Source: Lentibacillus halodurans
Lineage (GTDB): Bacteria > Bacillota > Bacilli > Bacillales > Amphibacillaceae
Reading direction: 5' to 3'
DNA: 64,000 bases
Assembly (NCBI RefSeq): GCF_900112045.1
Contig: NZ_FOJW01000006.1
Span: 186,001-250,000, forward strand
The notes below the pieces were generated by a model, which did not search any database, was not told the DNA's origin, and saw nothing but the letters and a program-made list of their open reading frames with translations. Both the position numbers and the translations under genes were made by a program. This document shows, in pieces, positions 1-8,327 of the stretch. Numbering within the stretch: position 1 is the first letter of the stretch; every line of letters begins with the position of its first letter.

Positions 1-112
1 TTGTACTCCGATGTGAGGAGAGGGCGAACAAATGACTAGGAGTATTTATTGTTTCAGATTATTCCGTTCGTAAAACGAGTGAACCGAGCAAAATTTTGGC
101 AAAAAAATCCTA

Positions 113-390
113 TAAATAATGGTGTTCTCGAACCACTTGATTTTCACACAGCCCCAGATCCATCAGAAAACCTTCATAAACGAATGTCCCATTCCCGGCT
201 TTAGTGGTAACATCAGAAAATACAACATGATTCCCGTCCGGCGACAATGCAGGTGATAAAATAATCGGCTCATTGGAGGCAAAATCTCCCGCCGGTAAAA
301 TCGTCTCCTCACTGCCGTCTTCAAGCGTATGGAAAACAGATGCAATATTGATAGCAAGCCAATGTAATCGTACCGCCCATAAAAAGCTGA
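113..390 (-). pseudogene. Remnant of a TolB/PD40-type beta-propeller protein
   Basis: The minus-strand frame reads ...SPALSPDGNHVVFSDV... and then ...FVYEGFLMDLG before a stop. The SPDG-x-x-VVF pattern is the blade signature of PD40 (WD40-like) repeats in TolB-type propellers. Only one blade is present, the text after MDL does not continue as a blade, and there is no convincing start or ribosome binding site upstream. This is probably the tail of a decayed gene. Upstream in the same frame is a hydrophobic stretch that could be its old membrane anchor, but that part is not recognisable. Confidence 0.35.
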
Positions 391-449
391 ACAGCAAGGG
401 AAGTATAATAAATAAACAACAGCAAATGCTATCGCATGAGGTGAATAGC

Positions 450-659
450 ATGGGAAAACAAGAGAAAAAAACATTTAAAATGCGGACACAGGCAAATATG
501 GATGGCGAATTAAACGTACAGGATGGACTTGAACCCAATAACCCGCTTAAAGAGGAAGATAACGATGCAGGGGATTCGGTTGATAAGCACAAGGAACTGG
601 AGTCTGCCAATCAGGTTATTGCCGAGAAGGAAATAGAGCAGGTTAATCATAATTCGTGA
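450..659 (+). CDS. Small hydrophilic hypothetical protein, 69 aa
   Basis: The ATG at 450 follows GAGGTGA (438-444) at good spacing, so it is preferred over upstream in-frame starts that lack a ribosome binding site. The product is highly charged, with many E, D, K, N and Q, and has no membrane segment, signal peptide or cysteine. It looks like a small intrinsically disordered cytosolic protein. The family is not recognised. The start overlaps no other real gene. Confidence 0.5.
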   Translation: MGKQEKKTFKMRTQANMDGELNVQDGLEPNNPLKEEDNDAGDSVDKHKELESANQVIAEKEIEQVNHNS

Positions 660-673
660 ATTTTAATATTGCA

Positions 674-704
674 AAGCCGCATTTACCATTTATTCATGCG
701 GCTT
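674..704. terminator. Hairpin downstream of the small gene
   Basis: Perfect 9-bp inverted repeat AAGCCGCAT / ATGCGGCTT with a 13-nt loop, 15 nt after the stop of the 69-aa gene. There is no clear T-run on the plus strand, so it would be a weak or imperfect terminator. Confidence 0.35.
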
Positions 705-705
705 A

Positions 706-873
706 AACAAAACGAAAACTGATTTGGAGCCTTTTTGCTTCGGTGCGCCATACTATTTTAAAGAAACTGGCGGCTGGTATGGTGCTAATCACAGCACAGG
801 TACAGTAAAGGTCGCCTTCACACCGAAGCAAGTCATCATTGAATTCAGTTCTGCTCCAATTTTTAAATTGTAA
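706..873 (+). pseudogene. Possible C-terminal gene remnant
   Basis: A plus-strand frame ending at the stop 871-873 reads like genuine protein (FGAPYYFKETGGWYG, then STGTVKVAFTPKQ). It has no start codon or ribosome binding site and runs into the hairpin at 674-704. The family is not recognised. The rest of 874-1018 holds no gene and only leads up to the AGGAGGG site of the next gene. Confidence 0.22.
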
Positions 874-1018
874 CTGCTGTACCATACACTAACAATTCGC
901 TGCACCGCTTGCCACCTTAGACGTAACAAAGCGGACATTGACGACTGCGTCAGCCCTCTCTTACCATACGATTGAAAAGATGATACAGTTTCAGTAAACT
1001 AAGAACAGGAGGGATAAT

Positions 1019-1375
1019 ATGTACCTAATCGTTGAAGACAAAATCAAAGAATCCATTAAGAACGGTGATTTTGATGATTTGCCAGGAAAAGGAAAAAAAC
1101 TTAACGTACGTGATGAGCTCCCTGGTCTGTCGCCGGAACTCAATCAAGCCTATAAGATTTTAAAGAACGCCGGCTTTGTTCCGGAAGCAAAAGAAGATCA
1201 AAAAAGCGGAAAAGATATGACCTCTGACGATTTATTGACGTATGCAGCAGGTGAAGAATACAAAGACAAGTCCCGCAAAAGCAAACAATTCGATCACCTA
1301 GTCAAAAAGCGAAAACTTCATCGCAATCCAAAGTTTCCATTTTACCGCAAAAAGATATTCGGAAAGTTGTCCTAA
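1019..1375 (+). CDS. DUF1992 (DnaJ-homologue C28-type) family protein
   Basis: 118-aa cytosolic protein with the typical DUF1992 opening: an amphipathic helix with KIKESIKNGDFDDLPGKGK near residues 7-25, then the LPG-x-S-P-E-L-N-Q-A-Y-K-I-L-K-N-A-G-F-V-P-E block at about 38-60. This domain occurs alone in bacteria and in DnaJ homologue subfamily C member 28 of animals; its biochemical role is not established. The second half is basic and lysine-rich. Start chosen by a strong AGGAGGG site 7 nt upstream. It is followed directly by a terminator, so it is probably monocistronic. Confidence 0.85.
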   Translation: MYLIVEDKIKESIKNGDFDDLPGKGKKLNVRDELPGLSPELNQAYKILKNAGFVPEAKEDQKSGKDMTSDDLLTYAAGEEYKDKSRKSKQFDHLVKKRKLHRNPKFPFYRKKIFGKLS

Positions 1376-1430
1376 GAAGAACTGGGTAATGACTGCTATG
1401 AAATGTCAGGTACCAGTTCTTCTTTTTTTA
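1375..1430 (+). terminator. Rho-independent terminator
   Basis: Inverted repeat AGAAGAACTGG...CCAGTTCTTCT followed by a T-run, starting at the stop codon of the DUF1992 gene. Confidence 0.8.
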
Positions 1431-1806
1431 GTAGTCGGATTAAACATACTACTTTGCCTTGACAGTTAATTCAATTGATACAGATTAATAATATATGTTG
1501 TCCCTTATGATTTTATTTGGAACATTAGCAATCATGGTGATGTCTCATAAAAAAATGAGACCTCCCGCTCTGAGTTAGCACGCTCCATTCGAGAGATCTC
1601 TCTTGGACATATTGAGGCACAACTTTTGACGGGGTTCGGTCGTTACACTGTTCCATGTGAACTCATGGAATAGTTTTTATATGCTATGCATTGTGAATTC
1701 TGTCTATTTATAGGATACTCCGGATATTGTGTTTGTACATGATGATAAAAAGACATAAACGGGAAAAACTAGGTGCTGTTAAACAAGAATGGTAAAGGAG
1801 CGAGTT
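1431..1806. other. Intergenic region, no gene
   Basis: About 375 bases without a convincing ORF. It holds a small hairpin (TCTCAT/ATGAGA around 1544-1561), a GAGAGATCTCTC palindrome near 1593, and a second hairpin TTCCATG/CATGGAA near 1649-1668 followed by a short T-run. The region may contain the promoter of the downstream DJ-1 family gene, but I could not identify one with confidence. Confidence 0.5.
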
Positions 1807-2331
1807 ATGATGAGTAAAAAGGTCGCCGTCGTGCTGACAGATATGTTTGAAGATGTGGAATATACCGACCCGGCGGATGCATTAAAGGATGCAGGTCATG
1901 AACTGACAGTGATTGAAAAGAAAAAAGGCGATACCGTTACAGGCAAGAATGGTGAAGCTGAGATTCCAGTCGATGCTCCCATCGATGAAGTGAAACCGGA
2001 AGACTTTGATGCATTGATGATTCCCGGCGGTTTCTCACCAGATATTTTACGTGCAGATGAACGTTTTGTTCAATTTTCCAAAGCCTTTATGGATGCCAAG
2101 AAGCCGGTGTTGGCAATCTGTCACGGACCTCAGCTGCTAATTACGGCGAAAACACTTGACGGACGCAAAGCAACAGGTTATAAGTCCATTCAGGTTGATC
2201 TTGTAAACGCCGGTGTTGACTTTATCGATGAAGAGGTCGTTGTCTGCGGCGATCAATTAGTCACCAGTCGTGAGCCGGACGACATTCCAGCATTTAATCG
2301 TGAAGCACTTAACATACTTGAGAATGCTTAA
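1807..2331 (+). CDS. DJ-1/PfpI family protein (general-stress type)
   Basis: 174-aa cytosolic protein of the PfpI/DJ-1 superfamily, the group that includes B. subtilis YfkM (GSP18). It opens with a strand-helix start (KKVAVVLTDMFEDVEYTDP). The nucleophile elbow AICHGPQLL places the reactive Cys-His pair near residue 103, and a GGFSPD loop precedes it. Family members act as glyoxalase/deglycase-like enzymes or stress hydrolases; which applies here cannot be told. Start: ATG 1807 (or 1810) sits 6-9 nt after AAGGAG at 1795-1800. The in-frame upstream ATG at 1789 lies before that site and is less likely. Confidence 0.85.
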   Translation: MMSKKVAVVLTDMFEDVEYTDPADALKDAGHELTVIEKKKGDTVTGKNGEAEIPVDAPIDEVKPEDFDALMIPGGFSPDILRADERFVQFSKAFMDAKKPVLAICHGPQLLITAKTLDGRKATGYKSIQVDLVNAGVDFIDEEVVVCGDQLVTSREPDDIPAFNREALNILENA

Positions 2332-2408
2332 CAATTCAGTTAGGGTGCTAAGGCTGAATAAATTGGTTCAAACATCAGATCAGCTATTACAATGAAAAAC
2401 ATAGTTCG

Positions 2409-3638
2409 TTAAAAAATCCGAATATCCTGCTCTGCCCGCTCAACGGTAATATCACGAGCACCATGAAAAGCGGCAAAAGCCTCCAAAGATGTCTTTAAAT
2501 TGCCCCGGAGGCTTGGTGTGACTTCCACGTCTGGATCGATCTGAAGCAAGCGGACAGTCAATACTTGATTCTCTCTGTCCAGACCTGGGTCAACCCGGCC
2601 GATTAGGCGATCCCCGGCAAGAATTGGCATCGCGTAATAACCATATCGACGTTTTGCTTTTGGTGTATAAACCTCCCATTTGTAGGAGAAATCAAAAAGG
2701 TCAACAAGCCGCTCCCTGCGCCAGAGCAGGTTATCCAGCGGCGGCAGAAAAATGATAGGGTCATCATCCGATAACAGCTCCTGAAGGTGTTTATCATGAC
2801 TTTTTAACCTATCCAAATCCTCAGCTAACATATAATACTGCCGGCGAACACCTTCTATTTCCAATGGGATAACCATGCCATCCTCAACCCGTTTCATAAT
2901 CACTGCCTGACGTTCTGCAGCACTCATTTTTTGCCAGCCTAAACGGGCATCACCCGCATCAAAAACACGATAAGCACGCATATATTTTTCCAAAAGTGCT
3001 TTGTTCGATTCAGAAACATCCATATTTTCAGCTTCCTGCAGAAGTTTTCGCGGTATCGTACGCTCCGTCAGATCAAAGAACCGTTCACTGCCTTCTCTCC
3101 TGACAACCCTGATCATACCTGTATCAAGCAGTAGGTTCAGGGCATGAGATGTCGCCTTCGTCCGGGGATATTTATGATCCCATGCGCCATGTACACGATC
3201 TGCTGCCCGAAATGAGCGGGAAGGAAGCGGCCCCTCAAGCCGCAGCTTTTCCACAACATCATCAACGACAGCACCGAGTTTGTCCAATTCTTCGCGCATT
3301 TGGTTTCGGAAACGGATCCGGGTCGCTTCAAATAACGGATAATCATCCATCGGAATCGTACAAGCAGCATTCGCCCAATACTCGAAAAGGTACCCTTGTG
3401 ACAATAGCTCGTTTAGCATGTCAGGCTGATAGCCGGGAACCCGTGCTGCCAACACAAGATGCTGGTTACGTGCAACAGACGCCACGGCATCCAACTGAAC
3501 ACATTCAAGCTGCCGGATCATCTGTGATGCCGACTTTATAGCAGATGGATCAGCCATCCCCTCATAATGGGAAAGCAGATGCTGGGTGTCCAGCAAGAAG
3601 CGGCGAACTGCTTGACGGTTTGTCTGGAATGATTTCAT
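2409..3638 (-). CDS. YcaQ/AlkZ-like DNA glycosylase (winged-helix HTH_42 family)
   Basis: 410-aa protein matching the winged-helix YcaQ family. E. coli YcaQ (AlkX) and Streptomyces AlkZ unhook interstrand crosslinks and bulky alkyl-purine lesions. A Q-L-D triplet (ECVQLDAVASVARNQHL) sits where the family has its catalytic Q-x-D motif, and the conserved late block FLPPLDNLLWRRERLVDLF is present. Start: ATG 3638 is preceded by AAGGATGGGG; the longer frame upstream is unsupported. Together with the next minus-strand gene it makes two base-excision-repair-type genes side by side. Substrate range is inferred from the family only. Confidence 0.8.
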   Translation of the reverse strand: MKSFQTNRQAVRRFLLDTQHLLSHYEGMADPSAIKSASQMIRQLECVQLDAVASVARNQHLVLAARVPGYQPDMLNELLSQGYLFEYWANAACTIPMDDYPLFEATRIRFRNQMREELDKLGAVVDDVVEKLRLEGPLPSRSFRAADRVHGAWDHKYPRTKATSHALNLLLDTGMIRVVRREGSERFFDLTERTIPRKLLQEAENMDVSESNKALLEKYMRAYRVFDAGDARLGWQKMSAAERQAVIMKRVEDGMVIPLEIEGVRRQYYMLAEDLDRLKSHDKHLQELLSDDDPIIFLPPLDNLLWRRERLVDLFDFSYKWEVYTPKAKRRYGYYAMPILAGDRLIGRVDPGLDRENQVLTVRLLQIDPDVEVTPSLRGNLKTSLEAFAAFHGARDITVERAEQDIRIF

Positions 3639-3846
3639 TTGTTCCCCATCCTTATTAGTAATCGAAGCCGTAATCATTAAGCGGTGAACCCTCAAGCAAT
3701 ATTTTACCACACAAACGATTCGTCTGAAGCAGTATTATTGTAGCCCGTCTGAATCGCCGCTTCCTGTATTACCTATATTAAAAAACACTCAATTCATGGC
3801 TAGTTTTGAATGAAATCGCTGTAGTTTGTCCTTCCAACCTATAAGG

Positions 3847-4482
3847 TCATCTTTGTTCACATATCTCTAATAACGGACAACCTTCACATATAGGCATTTT
3901 TTGACAATACACTTTCGCATGTTCTACCAGCAGTGCATGAAATTCATTAAACAGCTGCAATGACCCCGGTACTGCTTCTTCAACTTGTTCCCGAAAGTTA
4001 TCATAGGCGGATGGCATATTGAAACCGAGACGATAAAAGATTCTTCTTGCATAAGCATCTACTACAAACATCGGTTGATCAAAGGCATACAACAGCATGA
4101 CATCAGCGGTTTCACGTCCAATACCGTTAATGCTGAGCAGTTCATTTCTTCGTGTTTGCTTATCCAGTTTTTTTATGGTTGCAATATCATAATCATACGT
4201 TTTAAACCATTTCAAAAAAGCCTTGATCCGTTTGGCTTTTATGTTAAAAAAGCCACTGGAGCGAATCAGCTGTGCCAGTTCTTCAGTTGTTAGTTTTTCC
4301 ATCCGTTCAGGGGTTAAATATGGCTTGACGTTCATTAATGCCTTTTCCACATTGCGCCAATTGGTATTTTGGACAAGAATGGCGCCAATCATCATTTCAA
4401 ACGTCGTATCAGCTGGCCACCAGTTTTGCGGACCGTAAAAGTTAAACAATTTATGGTAGATCCGTTGATAATTGTTTGTCAT
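3847..4482 (-). CDS. Endonuclease III-like DNA glycosylase (HhH-GPD, 4Fe-4S)
   Basis: 211-aa member of the HhH-GPD superfamily. The helix-hairpin-helix is LLSINGIGRETADVMLLYAF, followed by the invariant catalytic Asp in FVVDAYARRI. The Lys that gives bifunctional Nth its lyase activity is replaced by Glu (GRETAD versus GRKTAN), so a monofunctional glycosylase is expected. The C-terminus carries the C-x6-C-x2-C-x5-C cluster ligands (YCQKMPICEGCPLLEICEQR). Start: ATG 4482 follows GAGGT by 8 nt; the TTG five codons upstream overlaps that site. Base specificity is unknown. Confidence 0.85.
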   Translation of the reverse strand: MTNNYQRIYHKLFNFYGPQNWWPADTTFEMMIGAILVQNTNWRNVEKALMNVKPYLTPERMEKLTTEELAQLIRSSGFFNIKAKRIKAFLKWFKTYDYDIATIKKLDKQTRRNELLSINGIGRETADVMLLYAFDQPMFVVDAYARRIFYRLGFNMPSAYDNFREQVEEAVPGSLQLFNEFHALLVEHAKVYCQKMPICEGCPLLEICEQR

Positions 4483-4580
4483 GATGTGATACCTCAATTA
4501 ATCAAATAGTATTATGTCAAAATTTGGTGAGACAGCATCAGTTGTAAAATCGTTGCAGATTATCCCCTTAACCAATAGAC

Positions 4581-5213
4581 TCACCTTATATATTTTATGA
4601 AATCCGAAACATCCTTAAACAGTGCATCCGGTTTTGAGGTAAATTGTGCTGTCTGATAATTCGGGAGCCATTGAACACCGATGGTACGAACATTTGCCCT
4701 GTTACCCGCGTCAATATCCGCGTCACTATCTCCAACAAACATTGCCTCTGGACTTCCAGCATTTAAAACCGATAAAGCCCTGTTAATCCCCTCCGGATGC
4801 GGTTTCGGTTTTTTAACATCATCACCGGTTATCATCACCTCAAACGAATCATCCATATGAAGGGCTTTTAATGAGATATCCAGACTTCTTTTTGCTTTCC
4901 CGGTGACAATGCCTAATTTAAATCCTCTGCCACTTAAATATTTCAGCATATCGTTTATTTCATTATTTACTTGAACCAGCTGCTGATGATTTTCTTGATA
5001 GCTTTTATAAAACAGCTCAATAGCCTCTACGCTATTGCCGTTTGTTAAATTTTTTCTGATAATATCTGTCTCAGAAGGGCCAAACATTGCTCTTACGTTA
5101 TCATCAGAAAGTTCCTTGCCGTCAAACGTTCTGAATACATCCTGAAAAGCCCGGTAACATATAGGCAATGTATCAGCTAACGTCCCATCAAAGTCAAATA
5201 TAATCGCCTTCAC
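4581..5213 (-). CDS. HAD-family hydrolase, phosphoglycolate-phosphatase-like
   Basis: 210-aa HAD subfamily IA protein. Motif I is DFDGTLADT at residues 7-15 (nucleophile and acid/base Asp), motif II is the GIVTGKAKRS region (Thr), motif III is the Lys of KKPKPHPEG, and motif IV is VGDSDADIDAG. The helical cap between motifs I and II is of Gph/PpaX type. The substrate is unknown. It starts at GTG 5213 behind a run of AGGGGGG. It stands alone between the endonuclease III-like gene and the lipoteichoic acid synthase gene. Confidence 0.85.
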   Translation of the reverse strand: MKAIIFDFDGTLADTLPICYRAFQDVFRTFDGKELSDDNVRAMFGPSETDIIRKNLTNGNSVEAIELFYKSYQENHQQLVQVNNEINDMLKYLSGRGFKLGIVTGKAKRSLDISLKALHMDDSFEVMITGDDVKKPKPHPEGINRALSVLNAGSPEAMFVGDSDADIDAGNRANVRTIGVQWLPNYQTAQFTSKPDALFKDVSDFIKYIR

Positions 5214-5344
5214 AAATATCCCCCCCTGAAAATCTTCCTTTTATTCATATTATCAGACTACACTTTAAGTTTCACTGTAAAAAAGAATTGGTAAAACAAC
5301 TTTTTCCCAGGGGAATACCGGAAACCTACTATCACCAGCATCAC

Positions 5345-5373
5345 AAAAACCCCCTGTTTCTAATCACAGGGGG
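5345..5373 (-). terminator. Terminator of the ltaS-like gene
   Basis: ACCCCCTGT...ACAGGGGG stem followed on the minus strand by TTTTTG, 10 nt after the stop codon. Confidence 0.85.
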
Positions 5374-5382
5374 TAAAATTAA

Positions 5383-7350
5383 TCATTCATCTTCATTTTC
5401 GTCTTCAGAAGACTTTCCATATTGGTAATCATTAGGATCAACAGGTTCCCATTGTTCATTAGGTTCATAGAATCGCAACAGATCCCCATTCAGCACTTCA
5501 TCATTCAGACTCAGTTCGTAATGGACCTGATCACGCAGTTCCTTCATCTCGTCCGTCGGTTCTTCAATGACTTCTCCCGTATCATTATGATAAAAGACAC
5601 CCTGTACATAGCTGTAGTCCTTTGTCATGAAGCTGCCATTACGGAACGGAACAAAGTCCTTATGCTCATCGGAAAACAAGTCAGTTCCAAACTGAATATA
5701 GTCTTTGTCCTCGATGCCCAGTAAATGCAGCAATGTTGGCATGACGTCTGCCTGGCCGGAAAATTCATGATTCGTTCCTTGGCCATCGACGCCCGGTACA
5801 CGGATCATAAACGGAACCCGCTGCAAATTGGCGTTTTTCAATTGTGTGATTTCTTCCTCACCCAGAATTTCGCTCATTGCTTTGTTATGATTTTCCGAAA
5901 TGCCATAATGGTCACCGTAAATCATAATGACAGAATCTTCATATAATCCTTTTTCCTTCAGATCCTCGAAGAACTGGCGCAACGACTCATCCAAATAACG
6001 CGCCGTCTGGAAGTAACGGTCAACAGTGCCATCTCCCGTTTCTGCCTTTTCAATTGTTTCATCACCTTCATCCAATATGAACGGATAATGGTGTGTCAAT
6101 GTGATAAGATGGGCGTAAAACGGCTCATCCTTCTCAGCCAGATCTTCTAGCATCGGCATGGATTGCTCAAAGAATGGCTTATCCTTCAAACCATAGTTAA
6201 TGACTTGTTCGTCACGCATATCATAAGAGCTGGAATCGTAAAACTTATCGATTCCAAACTGCTTGTAAATCTTGTCTCGATTCCAGAATGATCCCTCATC
6301 ACCGTGGAGCACTGCACTTGTATAGTCGTGCTCCTGATCCATAATAGCGGGCAGAGACTGATACGTGTTCGTTCCTTTTGTCACAAACGCAGATCCCTGC
6401 GGAAGCCCATACAGCGAATTATCCATCAAAAATTCAGCGTCAGCTGTTTTTCCCTGTTCGGTCTGATGGAAGAAATTATCGAAATACGTGAAATTCTTGC
6501 TCTGATCATGGACTAGTGAATTCAGAAAAGGCGTCACTTCTTCACCGTGCAATTCGTAATCAATCAAAAATGACTGGAAGGACTCCAAGTGAATTTTGAT
6601 AATATTCTTGCCTTCTGCTTTTCCGAAGTATTCCGCATTAGGCTCAGCGTATTTCTTGTTCGTATAATTTTCAACCTCGGTTATATCCTCGCTGGATGCC
6701 ATCGAACGTTTGGCATTTGCTTTAACCGTCTGAGCTGTGTTGAGTACTGCGAAATTAGGTGCTCCAAGATATTTAACGATATAGTTATTGTCAAATACAC
6801 GCTCGAGCAGCTGCGGACGATCTATTTCCGCCAAACCTAAATTAACGGCAAATACGAGCACGCCGGCAGCCATAACGGCAAATGGCTTTTTGACACTGAG
6901 TCGTGCCGGAGACCAATTTGTTTTCCGTTTAACAAACAGCAAGAGCAGTACAACCAGATCCAGAGCATACAAAACATCATGCCATTCAGCCAGTCCGAAG
7001 AAACTTTTTCCTATGCTCCCTGCATTGTCTGTCTGCATCAATGTTTGTATTGTTATAAAATCATCATAGAATCGGTAAAAAACAACATTGGCATACAGAA
7101 ACAAGGTTAGCAGCGTATCAATGATCAGCAGCCAAATCCCGAAGCGTCTGCCTTTAAAAAACAACGCAAGACCCAGCAAAATCAGCCCTGTACTCAAAGG
7201 ATTGATAAACAGTAAAAAATGCTGCAGTAAATTGCTGATTCCTAAATTAAATTCTGATACATATATAATATACGTTTTCATCCAAAATAGAACTAAGGCT
7301 AGTATGAAAAATCCCATTTTAGTAGATTTTAACGCTTTTAATTTTTTCAC
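5383..7350 (-). CDS. ltaS: Lipoteichoic acid synthase family protein (LtaS-like)
   Basis: 655-aa membrane protein. Five hydrophobic helices occupy about residues 12-165, followed by a long extracellular alkaline-phosphatase/sulfatase-type domain. The catalytic Thr lies in EQGKTADAEF (T302, matching T300 of S. aureus LtaS), followed by the LYGLPQGSAFVTKGTNTYQS block; Mn-binding residues sit in IKIHLESFQS and IYGDHYGISE. LtaS enzymes polymerise glycerol-phosphate from phosphatidylglycerol on the outer face of the membrane. The tail is very acidic (...SSEDENEDE). It starts at GTG 7350 after GGAGAG. Bacillaceae often have several paralogues, so the exact paralogue (LtaS, YfnI, YqgS, YvgJ type) is uncertain. 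Confidence 0.9.
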   Translation of the reverse strand: MKKLKALKSTKMGFFILALVLFWMKTYIIYVSEFNLGISNLLQHFLLFINPLSTGLILLGLALFFKGRRFGIWLLIIDTLLTLFLYANVVFYRFYDDFITIQTLMQTDNAGSIGKSFFGLAEWHDVLYALDLVVLLLLFVKRKTNWSPARLSVKKPFAVMAAGVLVFAVNLGLAEIDRPQLLERVFDNNYIVKYLGAPNFAVLNTAQTVKANAKRSMASSEDITEVENYTNKKYAEPNAEYFGKAEGKNIIKIHLESFQSFLIDYELHGEEVTPFLNSLVHDQSKNFTYFDNFFHQTEQGKTADAEFLMDNSLYGLPQGSAFVTKGTNTYQSLPAIMDQEHDYTSAVLHGDEGSFWNRDKIYKQFGIDKFYDSSSYDMRDEQVINYGLKDKPFFEQSMPMLEDLAEKDEPFYAHLITLTHHYPFILDEGDETIEKAETGDGTVDRYFQTARYLDESLRQFFEDLKEKGLYEDSVIMIYGDHYGISENHNKAMSEILGEEEITQLKNANLQRVPFMIRVPGVDGQGTNHEFSGQADVMPTLLHLLGIEDKDYIQFGTDLFSDEHKDFVPFRNGSFMTKDYSYVQGVFYHNDTGEVIEEPTDEMKELRDQVHYELSLNDEVLNGDLLRFYEPNEQWEPVDPNDYQYGKSSEDENEDE

Positions 7351-7436
7351 CTTAACTCACTCTCCAAATTGTTTTACTTGCAAAATATCATACCATGGGT
7401 GCGGTTTTATCCCGGTTAACTTCAGGTATGAACCTA

Positions 7437-7466
7437 TGACACTTTCATGTCTGACACTTTCATGTC
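7437..7466. repeat. Tandem 15-bp direct repeat upstream of ltaS
   Basis: TGACACTTTCATGTC occurs twice back to back, about 90 bp upstream of the ltaS start. Each copy also contains a GACA...TGTC dyad. A regulator binding site is plausible; the regulator is unknown. Confidence 0.55.
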
Positions 7467-7566
7467 AATTCAACTGTTTATAGGGCTTCATAGAGCCATT
7501 CAGTTTTTAACCGAATTCTATTCTACACCCGTTTTCCTTTTTTGTTAAGCCCTAAATGAATGGTAA

Positions 7567-7596
7567 TTTACACTAATCCTTTATTTCCTTTATACT
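7567..7596 (+). promoter_or_regulatory. Predicted sigma-A promoter of the DCC gene
   Basis: TTTACA, an 18-nt spacer and TATACT, upstream of the DCC-family gene starting at 7674. Confidence 0.5.
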
Positions 7597-7673
7597 AAAA
7601 GCTAAGCCATATTGGATTTGTACTGATGGATTGCTTGAAAACAGTTGAGTAAAGGGAGCGAGGAGATTTGCCG

Positions 7674-8042
7674 ATGGATAAGCATGTCGTATTTTTTGAT
7701 GCCGAATGCCCTTTGTGCCGTACAGTAAAAGCGGTGCTGAAGAAGCTGGACTGGAATGATGCCATTTTCTGGTATCCTGTCCAGGAAGTCAGTGAATCAA
7801 CAAAAAAAAGGGTTCATCTTTACAAAAACATGTATGACGAAATCTATATGTATACGAAAGACAAACAGATGCTGACGGGCTTTTATACAGTACGCAAGAT
7901 TCTTTCTTTACTGCCCGCCACCATGCCTTTAGCTGTATCGCTTTATCTTCCGTTTGCTGAAAACATTGGTGATCCGGCGTACCGTTTTATTTCGAAACGG
8001 CGGTACAAGTGGTTTGGGAGAGTGCCGTATAATAAGCCCTGA
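7674..8042 (+). CDS. DCC-family (DUF393) thiol-disulfide oxidoreductase-like protein
   Basis: 122-aa protein with the DUF393/DCC signature at its N-terminus: VVFFDAECPLCRTV, giving a C-x2-C pair in a thioredoxin-like position. It ends with the typical basic tail (YRFISKRRYKWFGRVP). It is predicted to be a cytosolic redox protein; no family member has a firmly known substrate. Start: ATG 7674 lies 8 nt after AGGAG. The TTG two codons upstream is less well placed. Confidence 0.8.
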   Translation: MDKHVVFFDAECPLCRTVKAVLKKLDWNDAIFWYPVQEVSESTKKRVHLYKNMYDEIYMYTKDKQMLTGFYTVRKILSLLPATMPLAVSLYLPFAENIGDPAYRFISKRRYKWFGRVPYNKP

Positions 8043-8327
8043 CCCCACACGCCGCAGGTTAGTTAGGCGGTCGTGCAACCAGCCCCCCCCAATCGCTGTG
8101 CTGCTCAAGAATTTGCAGCGTATTTTCTCAAATGGACGGGGGAACATCTGTGATTACAATCGTGTCCCTGGCATCGTTCACCTTGTTGGTGCAGCATCTG
8201 ATATATCCTATTCGATTCCTGAGAAAAACGTATTAATCGAATCATTGTAGAAGGGTTGTCACTCTGAAAACAGCAGCAAACAAGTGATCCAGTGAAAAGG
8301 CCGATCCTTCGAAAGTTGTCACCATCC
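8043..8327. other. Intergenic region, no supported gene
   Basis: Between the DCC gene and the end of the KtrB-like gene. A short frame (about 8134-8238, plus) encodes a single hydrophobic helix ending in PIRFLRKTY and could be the tail of a lost membrane protein, but it has no ribosome binding site. No terminator of standard form was seen. Confidence 0.4.

Noticed and set aside
32-73. 13-codon ORF (MTRSIYCFRLFRS) behind a GGAGAGGG site
   Set aside because: Good ribosome binding site, but too short, at the window edge, with no terminator or gene behind it to suggest a leader.
1544-1668. Possible IS end or T-box in front of the DJ-1 family gene
   Set aside because: Small hairpins are present, but neither a T-box core nor IS terminal repeats could be recognised.
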